This document shows, piece after piece, positions 36,316-47,225 of a DNA stretch of 64,000 nucleotides. Numbering within the stretch: the stretch's first letter is position 1; each line of letters begins with the position of its first letter. A program made the position numbers and the translations under genes. Source of the stretch: Siphonodentalium dalli (lineage: Eukaryota; Mollusca; Scaphopoda; Gadilida; Siphonodentaliidae); the NCBI GenBank assembly GCA_032622095.1, contig CP136066.1:131845917-131909916 (forward strand), given 5' to 3'. The notes beneath the pieces are model-generated. The model was not told where the DNA came from. It did not search any database and saw only the letters and a program-made list of their open reading frames with translations.

Positions 36316-37142
36316 GTGCCCACTGTGGGGGATATGCTCCTCGAAATCTCATTCCGCCCGAGCAAAATTCCCATTCAGAGCGGTATAAGATCCGATTCCG
36401 CGAACGTTTTGCTCGATTTTCCACGACCATGTTTACTAATTGGTGTATATCGAGGGAGCAACTCATGAGATGACACATTCAAATGTTAGGATTTGTTTCT
36501 AAGGTATTCTATTCTTCATTTACTTATTCTTTAGTCTCATATATAGCACGCTGAACTAAATAAAAAAATACAAGGGTTGCTCACTCAAATCCACACACAG
36601 AGAAGAAAAGTATGGTGTACAAATGTGAATTTATAAGCGAAAAAGATAATGTTTTGTAGAACAAATTGATTACGTGTATCCACAAACAAACCATCGTTAC
36701 TTTAAAAATACAGTTGATCAAAATACGCGATTTTAGCTTGACATATTGCCTTAAAAGTAACACTGACAGTCAAGATAAGATGTCGGGAATCCGATTTTTC
36801 GTATTGTTAAACGTGTATATCTTTGTAAATGTGTATTTCTCGATTCCGAGGAAGGAAGTTATTACACAATATGATGATGTACAATGTAATCAAAATTACA
36901 AAACCAAATTCACATTGACAGTATACAAGTTTATCACCCCCGGTCCATGGTTAGTTGAGCTGATTATTCTGATGTTTGGGATTCCCTTTCCGAAGCACAA
37001 ATTGGAACTTTACTTTTGTACCATATCTTATGGGGATTAGTATCCAACAATATCGTGCTTCCATTGGGCTTTTCACTTACGCTAATTATGGCTTTGATCT
37101 CCGAAAGTACTTTGGAAAAAAAAAATTCCCGCCAATATATCA
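36316..37142. other. Unassigned DNA between two LINE remnants
   Basis: Contains an inverted pair CGAGCAAAA/TTTTGCTCG (36358-36418) inside a GC-richer patch, and a plus-strand frame of 124 codons (36666-37040) with hydrophobic stretches (FFVLLNVYIFVNVYF, LVELIILMFGIPF). The frame could be the leader of the LINE that follows, since its last part is close to the hydrophobic segment at 37167, but I do not recognise it. Confidence 0.35.
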
Positions 37143-39150
37143 GGTCTAAAAACAGCTTTCCGACTGGTGCCGCTTGTTGCTCTACTCCTGATTATTTGTA
37201 GAGATATCCATCCACATCCTGGAACAAATTGGACCTCCTCTTCAGATGAGCTGCATCATATGTCGATATTTCACCTAAACATACGGAGCTTAAGACACAA
37301 AATCGCCAAAATTGCCTACCTACTAAACGATTATGATGTGATTTGTTTCACCGAAACACACATTGATGATACGTTTCCATCCGAAAATATATTGATGCAA
37401 TCCTTTTGTGAACCAATAAGAAATAATGGATCAAACTCTGGGGGAGGTATTGCAGTTTATTTTGCAAATCATATAGCATTTTTGCGTATACCGTAATTGG
37501 AATTTGATAACTCGGTTATGTGGTTCAGAATTTATATGCCCCAAACTAGCTATTTATTTTGCATATCCTACAGATCTGATCAATTTTGCGATCCTGAATA
37601 TTGGAAATTTTTAGATGAGTCTATCGACATTGCATTGGATGTTAACTTGCCGCTAATATATTAGCGGCAAGTTAACATCCAATGCAATGTCGATAGACTC
37701 ATCTAAAAAATTCCAATATTCACAGGAGATTTCAATTCAAATGCGATAATCCCCGGCTCTAAAATAAACACTATAAAAGATGCCTACCGTTTAAGAAACC
37801 TGATTGAGTCTCCCACTAGAGTAACAGAAACTACTAGTACCCTCCTCGACCCCATTCTAGTTAGTGAAGATGTTGTTTCTTACCATGCTGATGTTTTGGA
37901 TCTCGGTATATCAGACCACTATGCAGTATATGCATACGTTGCCGTTGAGTATAGTCTACAAAAGTCATTTTATCGTACTGTTTGGCAGTACCGAAATGCT
38001 GATTTTGAACGGGCTCGGTCACTGATTTTTGAACTAGATTGGAATAACATTCTGAAAGGTGCTGAAGACATAAACTCGGCGACTTGTGTATTCTCTAGAA
38101 AATTTCTCTCAATAATGAGAGAAACAGTTCCCAGAAAGAAAGTTCTTATCCGAAAAAACGACAAGTGTTGGTTCAATACTGAACTAAGATCTGTCATCCG
38201 TAGTAGAAATCGTTTACGCCACATAGCCCTAAATTCGGGGAAACCGAAAGAATGGATCAGGTATACAAAAAGAGTCGAAATTCTGTGAATAACATGAAAA
38301 AGTATGCAAAAGCTAAATTTGATCAAGATCTCGAGACTTCAATAAAGTCCGATTAATCAGCAAAAAATTTTGGCACATTGTCAAAGAGCTTCTTTATAAT
38401 GCACCGAACTCCTGCATTCCACCCCTGCGAAACAGCAGCGAAATTTGGTGTTTGATGACGATTCCAAAGCCTGTCTCCTTAATGAAAAATTTGTTGCTAA
38501 TTCAGATATCGACAATTCTAAATGCAACCTTCCTATTTTCCGAAAAAAATGTGATAATAATATATCAGATATACCTGTCACGATCGATGATATAACTGAA
38601 GCCATACAATCGACCAAACCAAATAAGGGACACGGTCACGACGGAATTACCGTTCGCATGTTACTAGGAACGATTGACCGAGTGGTAGTCCCTCTTCGCA
38701 TTTCATTTTTAATGTCATTTGAATCGGGATGCTTTCCAGATTCTTGGAAACAGGCGAATGTTATTCCAATTCATAAAAAAACGACCGATCCGCTACTGAC
38801 AATTACCGACCAATCTCACTGTTACCCGTTCTTGGAAATATTTTTGAAAAAGTGGCATTGAAATACCTTTCCAAACATTTCTTTAACAACGGATTAATAT
38901 ATGGTTATCAGTCCGGTTTCATTCCTGGCCACAGCACACTATATACCAGCTGCTGGAAATACAACACTCCTTGTGCCAGGCTATCTATCAGAAATTGTGC
39001 ACATGTGCTATTTTTTGCGATATTTCCAAGGCTTTTGAACGAGTCTGGCACGAGGGGCTGTTATTTAAGCTTGTACAATGCGGAGTCAATGTATGTACAA
39101 AACCTTTATTTTGCCGCTTATGGATTACGGAGATGTCATTTGCACACTAA
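37143..39150 (+). pseudogene. CR1/L2-like LINE ORF2 with the RT core deleted
   Basis: A hydrophobic leader (LVPLVALLLIICRDIHPHPG) is followed by the AP-endonuclease: FHLNIRSLRHKIAKI, CFTETHIDDTF (E of the active site), FTGDFNSNAI (about 37718), LLDPILVSEDV and LGISDHYAVYAY (about 37899). A linker follows, then RT fingers (KPNKGHGHDGI, SWKQANVIPIHKK, the YRPIS-type block in a shifted frame, YQSGFIPGHS) and motif A (CDISKAFERVWH, about 39013-39050). The sequence then jumps at about 39092 to FILPLMDYGDVI, which normally lies near the end of ORF2, so motifs B-E are missing. Other damage: TAA at 37494-37496, an inverted duplication at 37597-37721 and frameshifts near 38290-38445 and 38800-38860. 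Confidence 0.85.
37597..37721. repeat. Near-perfect palindrome inside the LINE endonuclease
   Basis: GAATATTGGAAATTTTTAGA through TTGCCGCTAAT is followed at once by its inverted copy, with arms of about 60 bp and essentially no loop (centre near 37659). Reading continues into GDFNSN on the far side, so the inverted copy is an insertion into coding sequence, not part of the LINE. Confidence 0.93.
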
Positions 39151-39159
39151 ATTCAAAGT

Positions 39160-39515
39160 TGGTAAATTAACCCCAAAAGTAGTTAAATTTTACTACTTTA
39201 GGTAGTTCGTATTCATCCCGCTACCTTGGGTGGTTAATTTTACTACCTGATGGGTAGGTAAAAAATTAAATACCTTTGGTAGTTAAAATAACTACATTCG
39301 GTAGTTGAAATAACTACCCCCGGGGGCTATTTTAACTACCCAACGGGAGGCAAATTTTTAACTACTTTGGGTAGGGGGATGAATTCGAACTACCCAGTAG
39401 TTAATTTTACTACCTGTGGGTGGTTGGAATTTTAACTACCTATGGGTAGTTAATCTGATAACTACTATTGGTGGGAAAGTTTTCTACCTAGAATGGTTAT
39501 TTTAATTGGTAATTC
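39160..39515. repeat. TAGTTA/TAACTA minisatellite-like cluster
   Basis: About 12 irregular units of 25-35 bp carry GGGTAGTTAAAATAACTACC-type motifs in both orientations (AACTACC and GGTAGTT alternate). Each unit can pair with its neighbour. The tract starts directly after the LINE end near 39150 and degrades towards 39515. Confidence 0.85.
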
Positions 39516-41365
39516 AAAGGTGTCCCATCTAACCACTCCAAGTAGCTATTTTACCTCTAAAGATAGTAATGACATGTGGACCACAAAATAAGACAATGCA
39601 GAAAATAATTTCAATATTTATTAAAAACAAAACAAAACATAAATATTTATATATATAGTTCAGAGCATTTGTGCTTTTAGCAAATTGCAATACAAGGTTT
39701 CTTACCAGGAATAAGTACATTAGCCTGCACAAAACAATGTCAATTTTGTGAAAATCGATGGATTCTAATAGTTGAAAATTTGACCCAATGCCAGGGAATC
39801 TCATCAGACTTCAAATGTCTTAAAAGGACACTAAAACTGATTTCATCCAAATTGATTATATAACCAAAATGGTTGTTGCAATCTGATTTGTCAATTTTTA
39901 AAAACAGCGATAAACTGAAATGGAGTGTCATTTGACCTCAGACGTCTTTAAAAAGCAAAAATGAGCAATAAAGAGCGTTCCTTTAAACATATGTAGCAAA
40001 ATTGGACAAAAGTAAAACTAGTAATGCATGGTTAATATTTTGGATAGGTGCTGTGGGCATCAAATTATTTATAAATGGGCTACTAATCAGCAATAAAGAG
40101 CTTTATTATATTCTTAAAACATAGATGTAACTTTGTCAGGAGTTATATTTCAGCTGCTGTTTATCCCAGATACTTAATTATTTAAATGACTTGAAGGGTC
40201 GCATATAACGCATTCTTAACATGAGCACTGATGCTACCCAGCTAAGGTTGTGCATACAAAATTGCCCTAGGTCAAGTTTTTTTTGGTTGCTCGTATTAGA
40301 GTGAATCTGTTTTACCAAGAATCAATAAATTTATGTATATATAAAAAAAATGGAAGAACTAAGTGCCATAACTCTGGTAGAAAAGATATCTGACAATCCC
40401 TACTTTTGAACTCAAATGAGATATTGTTGTGAAAGATCAATATAACCAATATGAATGGAATTTGTTGAAGTTTGTTCATGTTATCATGCCAAAGGTCATA
40501 TATAACATTACAAAACTGACATACTAAGGGCTATAATTCAGGTAAAATAAATCTTCAAACTCAATTGATATATTCATGTGAAAGGTCCGCATAAAAAATT
40601 ACTGGTCTTTCACTGGGTCTCTACTTTATTCCAAAAAAATCACGTATTGGGACGTTTTTATCTATTTTAGAGATTTTTATTTGTTCAAACATATTTATAT
40701 AAAATTCACTTTGTGGGCTTTGCAATACTAATGGGAGTGCATGAACTAATGGTTGTATTGTTTATATGCAGTTGTGGACTACACAAGAGTCGATAAATAA
40801 TTCCAAAGAACATAACATGTTCATGTTCAAAATATTGTTTTATAGCTTTAACCAATAATAAAAAATACGGAAGCACCCTTCAGACATGATATCAGTCTTC
40901 AACCCAGAGAACATTACGGGCATGGATTAGTATCCCTCGTCACAACTGGGCGGAGCCACTCTCCCGTATCATTCATTACGAGCATCGAGACACCAGGTGC
41001 GTGGCATCCGAAATAGTATTGTAGCCTCTTTCGTACCATTTCAGTCGAGTAGAGTCACAACAGCCCTCGCACCTCGCATAGCCATTAGCCAAAAGATAAT
41101 TTTATAATTTTGTGTAGTCCACTTGAGGTATCGTTATATGCAGTGAAAGAATATATTAATCACCAAATTTGCCAAAATTGCCTTAGATAATGTTCGGCTT
41201 ACAAGGAAAAATACTTGGCATCACCATTTTTTGTATGGGTATCACGTAAATCCACAAAAGCAAAGAGTATAGACAATCATAATTGAGAACGCTCTTGTGT
41301 ACTGCTTTTTTAGCCAACAATTGCACATTATTTCATTATATTTAAAATGGATAAAAATAATACCC
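39516..41365. other. AT-rich DNA without recognised genes
   Basis: Frames are short and show no domain. ATAAAGAGCG occurs at 39968-39977, and a one-base variant (ATAAAGAGCT) near 40092. The stretch around 40905-41090 is less AT-rich, but I could not assign it. Confidence 0.5.
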
Positions 41366-41369
41366 ATAT

Positions 41370-41517
41370 AGTTTGACGAGATACAAGGCTTATTTTCGCT
41401 CGAATGTATAATTCAGCAAATGGGGGAACTTCGCTAAAGCTCGGTTCCCATTTGTAATTTATTTACTGAATCATACTCGCGAAAATAAACGATGTATCTC
41501 GTCAACAGTATTTATGG
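41370..41517. mobile_element. Fold-back with ~60-bp arms
   Basis: GACGAGATACAAGGCTTATT...CGCTCGAATGTATAATTCAG on the left is mirrored by GAATCATACTCGCGAAAATA...GATGTATCTCGTC on the right, about 15-20% diverged, around the complementary GGGGGAACTTCGC/GCTCGGTTCCC centre. The flanks CCATATA and TATTTATGG extend the symmetry. MITE-like; it abuts a LINE tail on its right. Confidence 0.7.
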
Positions 41518-41910
41518 ATATTCTATATTTAACCACTCAATCAACTCATCGATGCGATGCCCGAGAGTGACAACAACTTTCCCCCCTTGTGTCGTCATTC
41601 TCTGGGGATCAATTCCACCAAGTACAGAATCGCAAACAAGTACTTGTAAGGGCAATTGAACATCATCACCATTATCAAAATGAAACTGTTTCCACATAAA
41701 TGCGGCCGACCTAACCAGCAAGCGAGTCAGATTGTCAGTGATCATCTGACAGGTAGAGAAAACATTCAATACCATATTTGTCAATGACATGGTACCACAC
41801 GTCATTCGGAATATGTAGCAATGACTGGCAGTCTAACAAAATGTGTTGTAATTCATGCCAGGAGCATTGATGATATAGGCTAGCTTGTGTGGGTATCGTG
41901 CTTTGCTTTC
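41512..41910 (-). pseudogene. LINE ORF2 C-terminal remnant
   Basis: The minus strand reads SWHELQHILLDCQSLLHIPN and DVWYHVIDKYGIECFLYL, aligning with QHVIINCPAIAEYRNDIWYE and LMNEFNIQCIFKL of the 30-31 kb fragment. The H-x4-C half of the zinc knuckle is present and the first CxxC is damaged. After a stop, a 97-codon frame (41805-41512) covers the rest in another phase. This is the third minus-strand LINE of the same clade. Confidence 0.65.
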
Positions 41911-42054
41911 CCAGTATATACCAAAATCAACAAATAAAATCACAAATGTGGCATCAGATTTCTCCCCAGATGTACTAGTACCGTTATGAAACTACTGAAA
42001 TGTGCCAATATTTGGTATAAAACAAAACAATGAGTATGAGGCTCTTGGGTTTGG

Positions 42055-42215
42055 GAGAAAAATAATCCATTATGACCTGGGATGTGGGCATAGAAAAATC
42101 TTATCTTCGGGGCCAGCTATTGGGTCCGAACAATCGGTCGAAATATCTTGTCCCTCGGGTGAGATCTTTCCATCCCCACGCCCCAGGTCATGATGGATAA
42201 TATTATTCTGGTCTC
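42055..42215. mobile_element. Fold-back with ~70-bp arms
   Basis: AATAATCCATTATGACCTGGG...GTGGGCATAGAAAAATCT is mirrored by AGATCTTTCCATCCCCACGC...CCAGGTCATGATGGATAATA. The centre is CCGAACAATCGG. The arms differ by about one base in seven. No coding content. Confidence 0.75.
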
Positions 42216-42585
42216 AACTTAACTTCAGCTGAACACGCACTGCGCCCATAATTTTTTGCATTCAGAATTTGTATTTCTGTTAAAGTTACAAAGAGCATAT
42301 ATAGTTAATGAAAATGTCCCTGGATTCTAATCACATGTTCACGGCATGCATGTGTTATCAACTGCTACAGATGACCAATCAGCCATGGCATGAGGATACA
42401 CCTGTTGTGTCTTGTCAATACATACGAACGAACAAGTTTTCCATGTGTACATCACCTCCATACACATGTGTATAATCAGTTCTAATTAAAATTAGGCTCT
42501 AGAATAAGTTACACATAACAGAGTCTTAATGAATATAACTATCAGTCAAATAGCCATCGCTATAAATAGCTTCTGCATACAATTC

Positions 42586-42662
42586 CTGCTGTATAACATC
42601 AACTCGCAGTGTTACGATGGACTTCTGTCCATCGTAACACTGCGAGTTGATGTTATAGCTAT
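42586..42662. repeat. Perfect palindrome, 31-bp arms
   Basis: TATAACATCAACTCGCAGTG TTACGATGGAC is followed by TTCT and the exact inverted copy. The lack of any mismatch suggests recent origin. Confidence 0.95.
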
Positions 42663-42924
42663 CTCCTGTCACTTTCATTTTGGCGATAAGAAAAACGGGT
42701 GCTTACTGTTGCAATTCATGGAAATGCTTAATTCTATTCTCCTTGATGGGTATTATTGATCAAATTTGTGAACACTGTGAAAATAGCAATGTGACTAGAT
42801 ATGACATAATGACAGGAAACTTATTATGCTATTTTAGCTATGTGTCGAAAAACTCTGGATTCGATGAAAATCGTCAATTGACTGATTGGCTTCATCACTT
42901 TACTGTTAAATGTTGTAATAAATT

Positions 42925-43095
42925 CAAAAAGGCGAGGATGATCCTCCAGGGAGGTAATCTCAATCACTTGAATATCCTAATTTTTAGGATATTCAAGTGA
43001 TTGAGATTTCCTCCCTGGAGGATCATCCTGACCAATTTTAGGATATTCAAGTGATTGAGATTACCTCCCTGGAGGATCATCCTCGCCTTTTTGAA
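42925..43095. repeat. Compound palindrome: inverted then direct third copy
   Basis: A ~60-bp module (AGGCGAGGATGATCCTCCAG, GGAGGTAATCTCAATCACTT, GAATATCCTAA) is followed by an inverted copy starting at 42983, and then after CCAATTT by a second inverted copy (43037-43090). The outer copies remain symmetric into AATAAATTCAAAAAGGCG / CGCCTTTTTGAATTTATT. A double snap-back would give this arrangement. Confidence 0.93.
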
Positions 43096-43099
43096 TTTA

Positions 43100-44375
43100 T
43101 TACCTCATTACTCAATCACATTAAATATGGCCACGAGCATTTCTCTCACCAGTGTCACACCCGTTGACATCAACTTCCCCACACCCAACGTGTCCCTCAC
43201 TATAGTAATCCATGTTGACAACTTACAAAGGGGAACTAAATGCACACGCACAAATCTGGAACACTAAACCTCAGCACAGCACCTCAGCTCGCAAACAAAG
43301 AGAGAGATAGCGCGGATCCTCATTCTCCGCGCACCCTACCACCAGTAGGCACTAACAAGAAGGACTTTAATTAGTCGCCTCCAATTTATGTTAAATGTTG
43401 TGCTTGTCTGATGCTGATGTAAAGATTCTTGGTGGTAATGGAATTCCAAGATATTTTCCTTAGACTCTTTAATGCATACCGGTAGCTTGTTCAATTTATA
43501 TAATTATATAATACACACGCTTCACACATCTCAATGATATAGTGAAATTAATACACAAAATAATAGAAAAAAATCTTCAAGGTGACATGCAGCAGTTTTT
43601 AGAGTGATCTGGGCCCCACATATTAATGTTCCATGATCCCAAAAAGTGGAAACCCGAAGGTTGTGTTTGTGTAACAACCACACTTTTCAGTTAGATGAGA
43701 ATCCATCCTATATTTTATGAGTTCAAGGAATACTATTTCACAAGCAGCATATTCACGTCGCACAATAGGCCTATAGCACATAGGGGATAGCCCAAAATTG
43801 TCTATCAGATTTTTTAAATAATTTTGAGACAGGCGGTGAACTCTTCTTTTACTGGTCAAATCCTATCATTGGCTCTGTATCCAATTATAAGATACACTTT
43901 GTAAAAGAATAAATACATGTATCACTTGACTTATCATCTTGCTGAAATATGATATGTGTTGGGAGAAATAAACAGCAATTGCTTTAACCTCAATCAGTGA
44001 TGTCACAAAAATTTGGGGAGATAGGTAATGAAGTTTTCGGTCAAAATGCAAAACCTATCTCAAAACATTGACATGTTACGCTGCACATCAGCAGATAAGC
44101 GCATTTATAAAATAGCACGATTGCAGGATATGTTGGCTGACCAAATGGGCAACCAATTAAATTCATTATTTTGGCAAATGATGAAACCAGTTGCATATGT
44201 CACCTTTAACTGTAGATTCAAGATCCAAACATTTTCAACGTATTATTCAGGTTTCTAAATCTGAGATAAAATGAACGCATTGTATGCATTCAATATGTGA
44301 TTACATGGTAATTTCAATTATAATGTCTAAGAACGTTTCATAATTTTATAGCGAACTGCTTGGTTCAGTAAAACG
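43100..44375. other. AT-rich DNA, no recognised gene
   Basis: Holds a minus-strand frame of 78 codons (43859-43623) and plus-strand frames of 70 (43055-43267) and 76 codons (44028-44258). None shows a known domain. A GC-richer patch with AGCGCGGATCCTCATTCTCC lies at 43309-43345. Confidence 0.4.
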
Positions 44376-44379
44376 TTTT

Positions 44380-44530
44380 TAGTTTAGTTGTGGTGGATTG
44401 ATGGTAACATGGTGTGACATTGACGACTTCGGGTTTATGTTCAACCAATTCGCAAAGCAATGAGGTTGAACATACACTAGAAGCGGTCAATGTCATGCCA
44501 TGTTACCGCCAATCCACCACAATAGCGTAT
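44380..44530. repeat. Inverted repeat with ~65-bp arms
   Basis: TTGTGGTGGATTGATGGTAA...TTCGGGTTTATGTTCAACCA is mirrored by AGGTTGAACATACACTAGAA...GCCAATCCACCACAA, with about one mismatch in eight and a loop near ATTCGCAAAGCAAT. Confidence 0.85.
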
Positions 44531-44677
44531 ATGTTCTACCAACAGTCCTGGTCATTCACATTAATTTGGCACTTATTCCGAAGAATGATCAGCAGAAAAT
44601 GTTAAAATCTCCTATACCTCTCTCCAACATAAATGACGTCATGAAAAGGCCATCGAGAGACGATGGAACGGTCTTGG

Positions 44678-45256
44678 TTTCCGTTATGTTGATGCTCCAG
44701 ATGTAAACATAGAATATGTTGCGCAACTCTTTGATCAAAGACACGGTTTCTTACTGGGAGCGGAACATTGAATGATTTTTAACCTGGTCACCATGTTAAG
44801 AGAATTTCCTGCAGTACATACACATGTACATAAGTGCAAACTGTGCGTACGATGCTGAACCTTTAATTCTTAGTACGAACACCAAACTACACTGACTCAA
44901 GCTCAGAATCATTTAGGTGCTTGTTGTGTTGAACTTCTTCTCTGTACTTCCAATGTAGTTCCAAACATGTTTCCGTTATGTTGATGGCTCCAGATGTAAA
45001 CATGGGATATGTTGCGCGACTTTCTGACCAACCAAAGATGTGATTTCTTACTGGAAGCGGAACATTGTATGACTTTCATCCTAGTCACCATGTTAGAGAA
45101 TTTCCTGCTATATACATACACATGTACATGGATGCAACCTGTGGGTATGATGTTGAGCCTTTAATTCTTAGTATGAACATCGAATTACACTACCCGAAGC
45201 TCAGAGATCGGGATAATATTCTTCTCTGTAGTTCCAATGTAGTTCCAAACATGTTC
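44678..45256 (+). repeat. 292-bp tandem duplication of coding-like sequence
   Basis: 44678-44969 and 44970-45256 share TTTCCGTTATGTTGATG, CCAGATGTAAACATGGGATA, TTTCTTACTG, CACCATGTTA, CATACACATGTACAT, TTTAATTCTTAGTA and TAGTTCCAAACATG in order, with 10-15% differences. The second unit keeps an open frame of more than 70 codons (to 45286) with VREFPAIYIHMYMDATCGYD, and the region before it (44500-44706) is also open. The composition looks protein-coding, but I do not recognise the family. Indels differ between units, so both are decayed. Confidence 0.75.
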
Positions 45257-45289
45257 CTACCTGCAAATAAGGGCCAAACGAGATGATGT

Positions 45290-45930
45290 ACATGTACATT
45301 AATAAAAGTGTTAATGTAGCTCAGCTTGGACATAAGATATAATTCTCACAGAACATCATGGAATGATGAAGGTGGAAATTTCCAGTGATGGATTGAAGCG
45401 TATACCTTCTGTTAAGCAGATTCATATATCACACATTGTTCTAGGCCTTTGCCGACCCATTACAACAGGATTGGTGCCCAAAATTGGTTATAACCAAACC
45501 GTAATATTCAGAATTTGTCATGTTTTTGTACATTAATTATATTTCGGAAAATGCTCAAAGATCTAATTAAATCTAAAACAGCATTGGACGTAACAATAAT
45601 CAGTGCCATTGTAGCTACATGTACATATAACATTAAATACTAGCAGAGCATTATTTTTGTAAATATCTGGTGGAATTTCTGAAGATATTTTTGGCATGCC
45701 TGCATTATTGATTGGAGTACCTGTACACAAAAACCGATGTGGCTCTATGTCAGGGTTAATGGAAGAGCTACTGGACATTCGTAAACTAGATGCCAAGATG
45801 GTCAAGGGCATAACCCGGGACCATTTAGTTTATGAATGTCCGGTAGCCTACGGTAGCGAGTCCAATAAGTTATAACCGACTTAAACAGTTTTATAATATG
45901 CAAGGAGAAAGTACATTGATCCAATACATG
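45290..45930. other. Non-coding DNA
   Basis: AT-rich, no recognised gene or repeat. A minus-strand frame of 82 codons (45811-45563) has no known domain. Confidence 0.45.
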
Positions 45931-45934
45931 CATA

Positions 45935-46400
45935 AATTTCAGGCACGTATGGCATTTTTTCCCTTTCGATCATTTTTTGTACCCACCCACCCCCACCGCC
46001 AAATTTGTTTCCATTTTCGGCAGTTTTTTCCGACCATTTTTTGACACCCACCCCCCCCCCCCCTTTTAACACTAAAACAGAGATTTGCGGGGGGAAATTC
46101 ACTGTAAACAGCTGTATATGAATTTCTGTGCATACTATTTATCATGGATGTTAACATGGACATGTGAATTGGAATGAGTCATTTTTAGGTTATTCGGCCA
46201 AAAAAACATGGCTGCCAGAGGCCATCTTGGATTTCAAAATTTGCAACAAAATACAACACGATAACTGCCTGCAGTCAGTTTACAGTTAGAATTACATTAT
46301 TTCTCTCATTCAAAGTGGTTTTGAAGCCCAACTCATTGCCAAAACACTAAAAAAAATTGCTTGTTGGTGGCTTTGACCACCCACCCACCCTGGCATACTT
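45935..46400 (-). repeat. Dispersed repeat, inverted partner of 32437-32960
   Basis: Reverse complement of the 32.4-kb copy, from GCACGTATGGCATTTTTTCC to GGTGGCTTTGACCACCCACC. Homopolymers differ: a C10-type run at 46050-46062 and A-runs at 46405-46413. This copy is not enclosed by the 2.73-kb TIR element, so the repeat is an independent family. Confidence 0.88.
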
Positions 46401-46439
46401 GTCGAAAAAAAAAATTCTGGCTTACAAGGTCATGGTAAA

Positions 46440-46704
46440 TATTGTTAGGCCAATGTATTATCTTGTATTGGCGGGGGAGACTCTTATATAAGAGAATGCA
46501 TTGGCACAGGATTTTCCCAACTCAATATCATCAAATGATAGACCCCCCCCCCCTTTCCCCTAGATGGGAAGATTCAACAGATCTATCATGTTTGTTGCAT
46601 AAATTCGCTCCATTGATAGTAGACCTTGTCTGTGCAAGAATTTGCTGATGATAATGGGATTTGACATGAAAGTCATCTGATACTCAGTATTATCTGGAGA
46701 ACAT
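46440..46704. other. Fragment related to 56700-57075
   Basis: The minus strand of 46455-46520 carries AAAATCCTGTGCCAATGCAT TCTCTTATATAAGAG, also found at 56738-56785 and, altered, at 57015-57055. No gene. Confidence 0.6.
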
Positions 46705-47225
46705 TAAAGGCAAGAGCGGCGTTCGTTGCAGGAATATTTCTATTTGTTCAAATCGCCATCAACGGAAGGAACACCAAAATACATACAGATCCGCTCATAT
46801 GCCAAACATAATCAGAGCGTAAATATAACATTGTCGTCAAGACGTACGATGGTGTACAAAAACAAGAACCTGCTTGTGTTACAGCAGTTGTGCTTCTGTT
46901 TACACAACACAACGTAATTTATTGGTTAATCACACAAAAATTATATAAACGCTCTTTATTATTTCCATATCGGGAAAAGAGTAACAAATAACGCTCTTTA
47001 TGTTTACCATATCCGGATCTAAACAAAAGTCAGAAAACGTAACTTTTTTTGCTTCTGTTTACATAACAAGGGGAAAACATTTACAATAGCATACTGTTTT
47101 TGCCATATTTCTGATTGGGATAAGAACAAAGTCTGTCTATATTTTACTATTATTTCTGTTTATGGTGGTTTTTGACCGAGGTGAATATTTAAACAGCAAA
47201 CCCACCTCCAAGGCCGCCCATATCT
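46705..47225 (+). repeat. Dispersed repeat, copy 2 (partner 11575-12065)
   Basis: Same order of boxes as copy 1, including two CGCTCTTTAT motifs (46950-46959, 46992-47001), AAAGTCTGTCTATATT, TTTCTGTTTATGGTGGTTTT and CCCACCTCCAAGGCC. Indels are scattered, and identity looks moderate. Confidence 0.75.

Larger units (their letters stand above)
42500..43100 (+). other. Unrecognised coding-like stretch with two palindromic insertions
   Basis: Overlapping frames (42529-42759 and 42680-43000) contain runs such as CHFHFGDKKNGCLLLQFMEM and IIDQICEHCENSNVTRYDIM with fairly balanced composition, which hints at decayed coding sequence. Palindromes at 42586-42662 and 42925-43095 interrupt it. No family is recognised. 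Confidence 0.25.
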
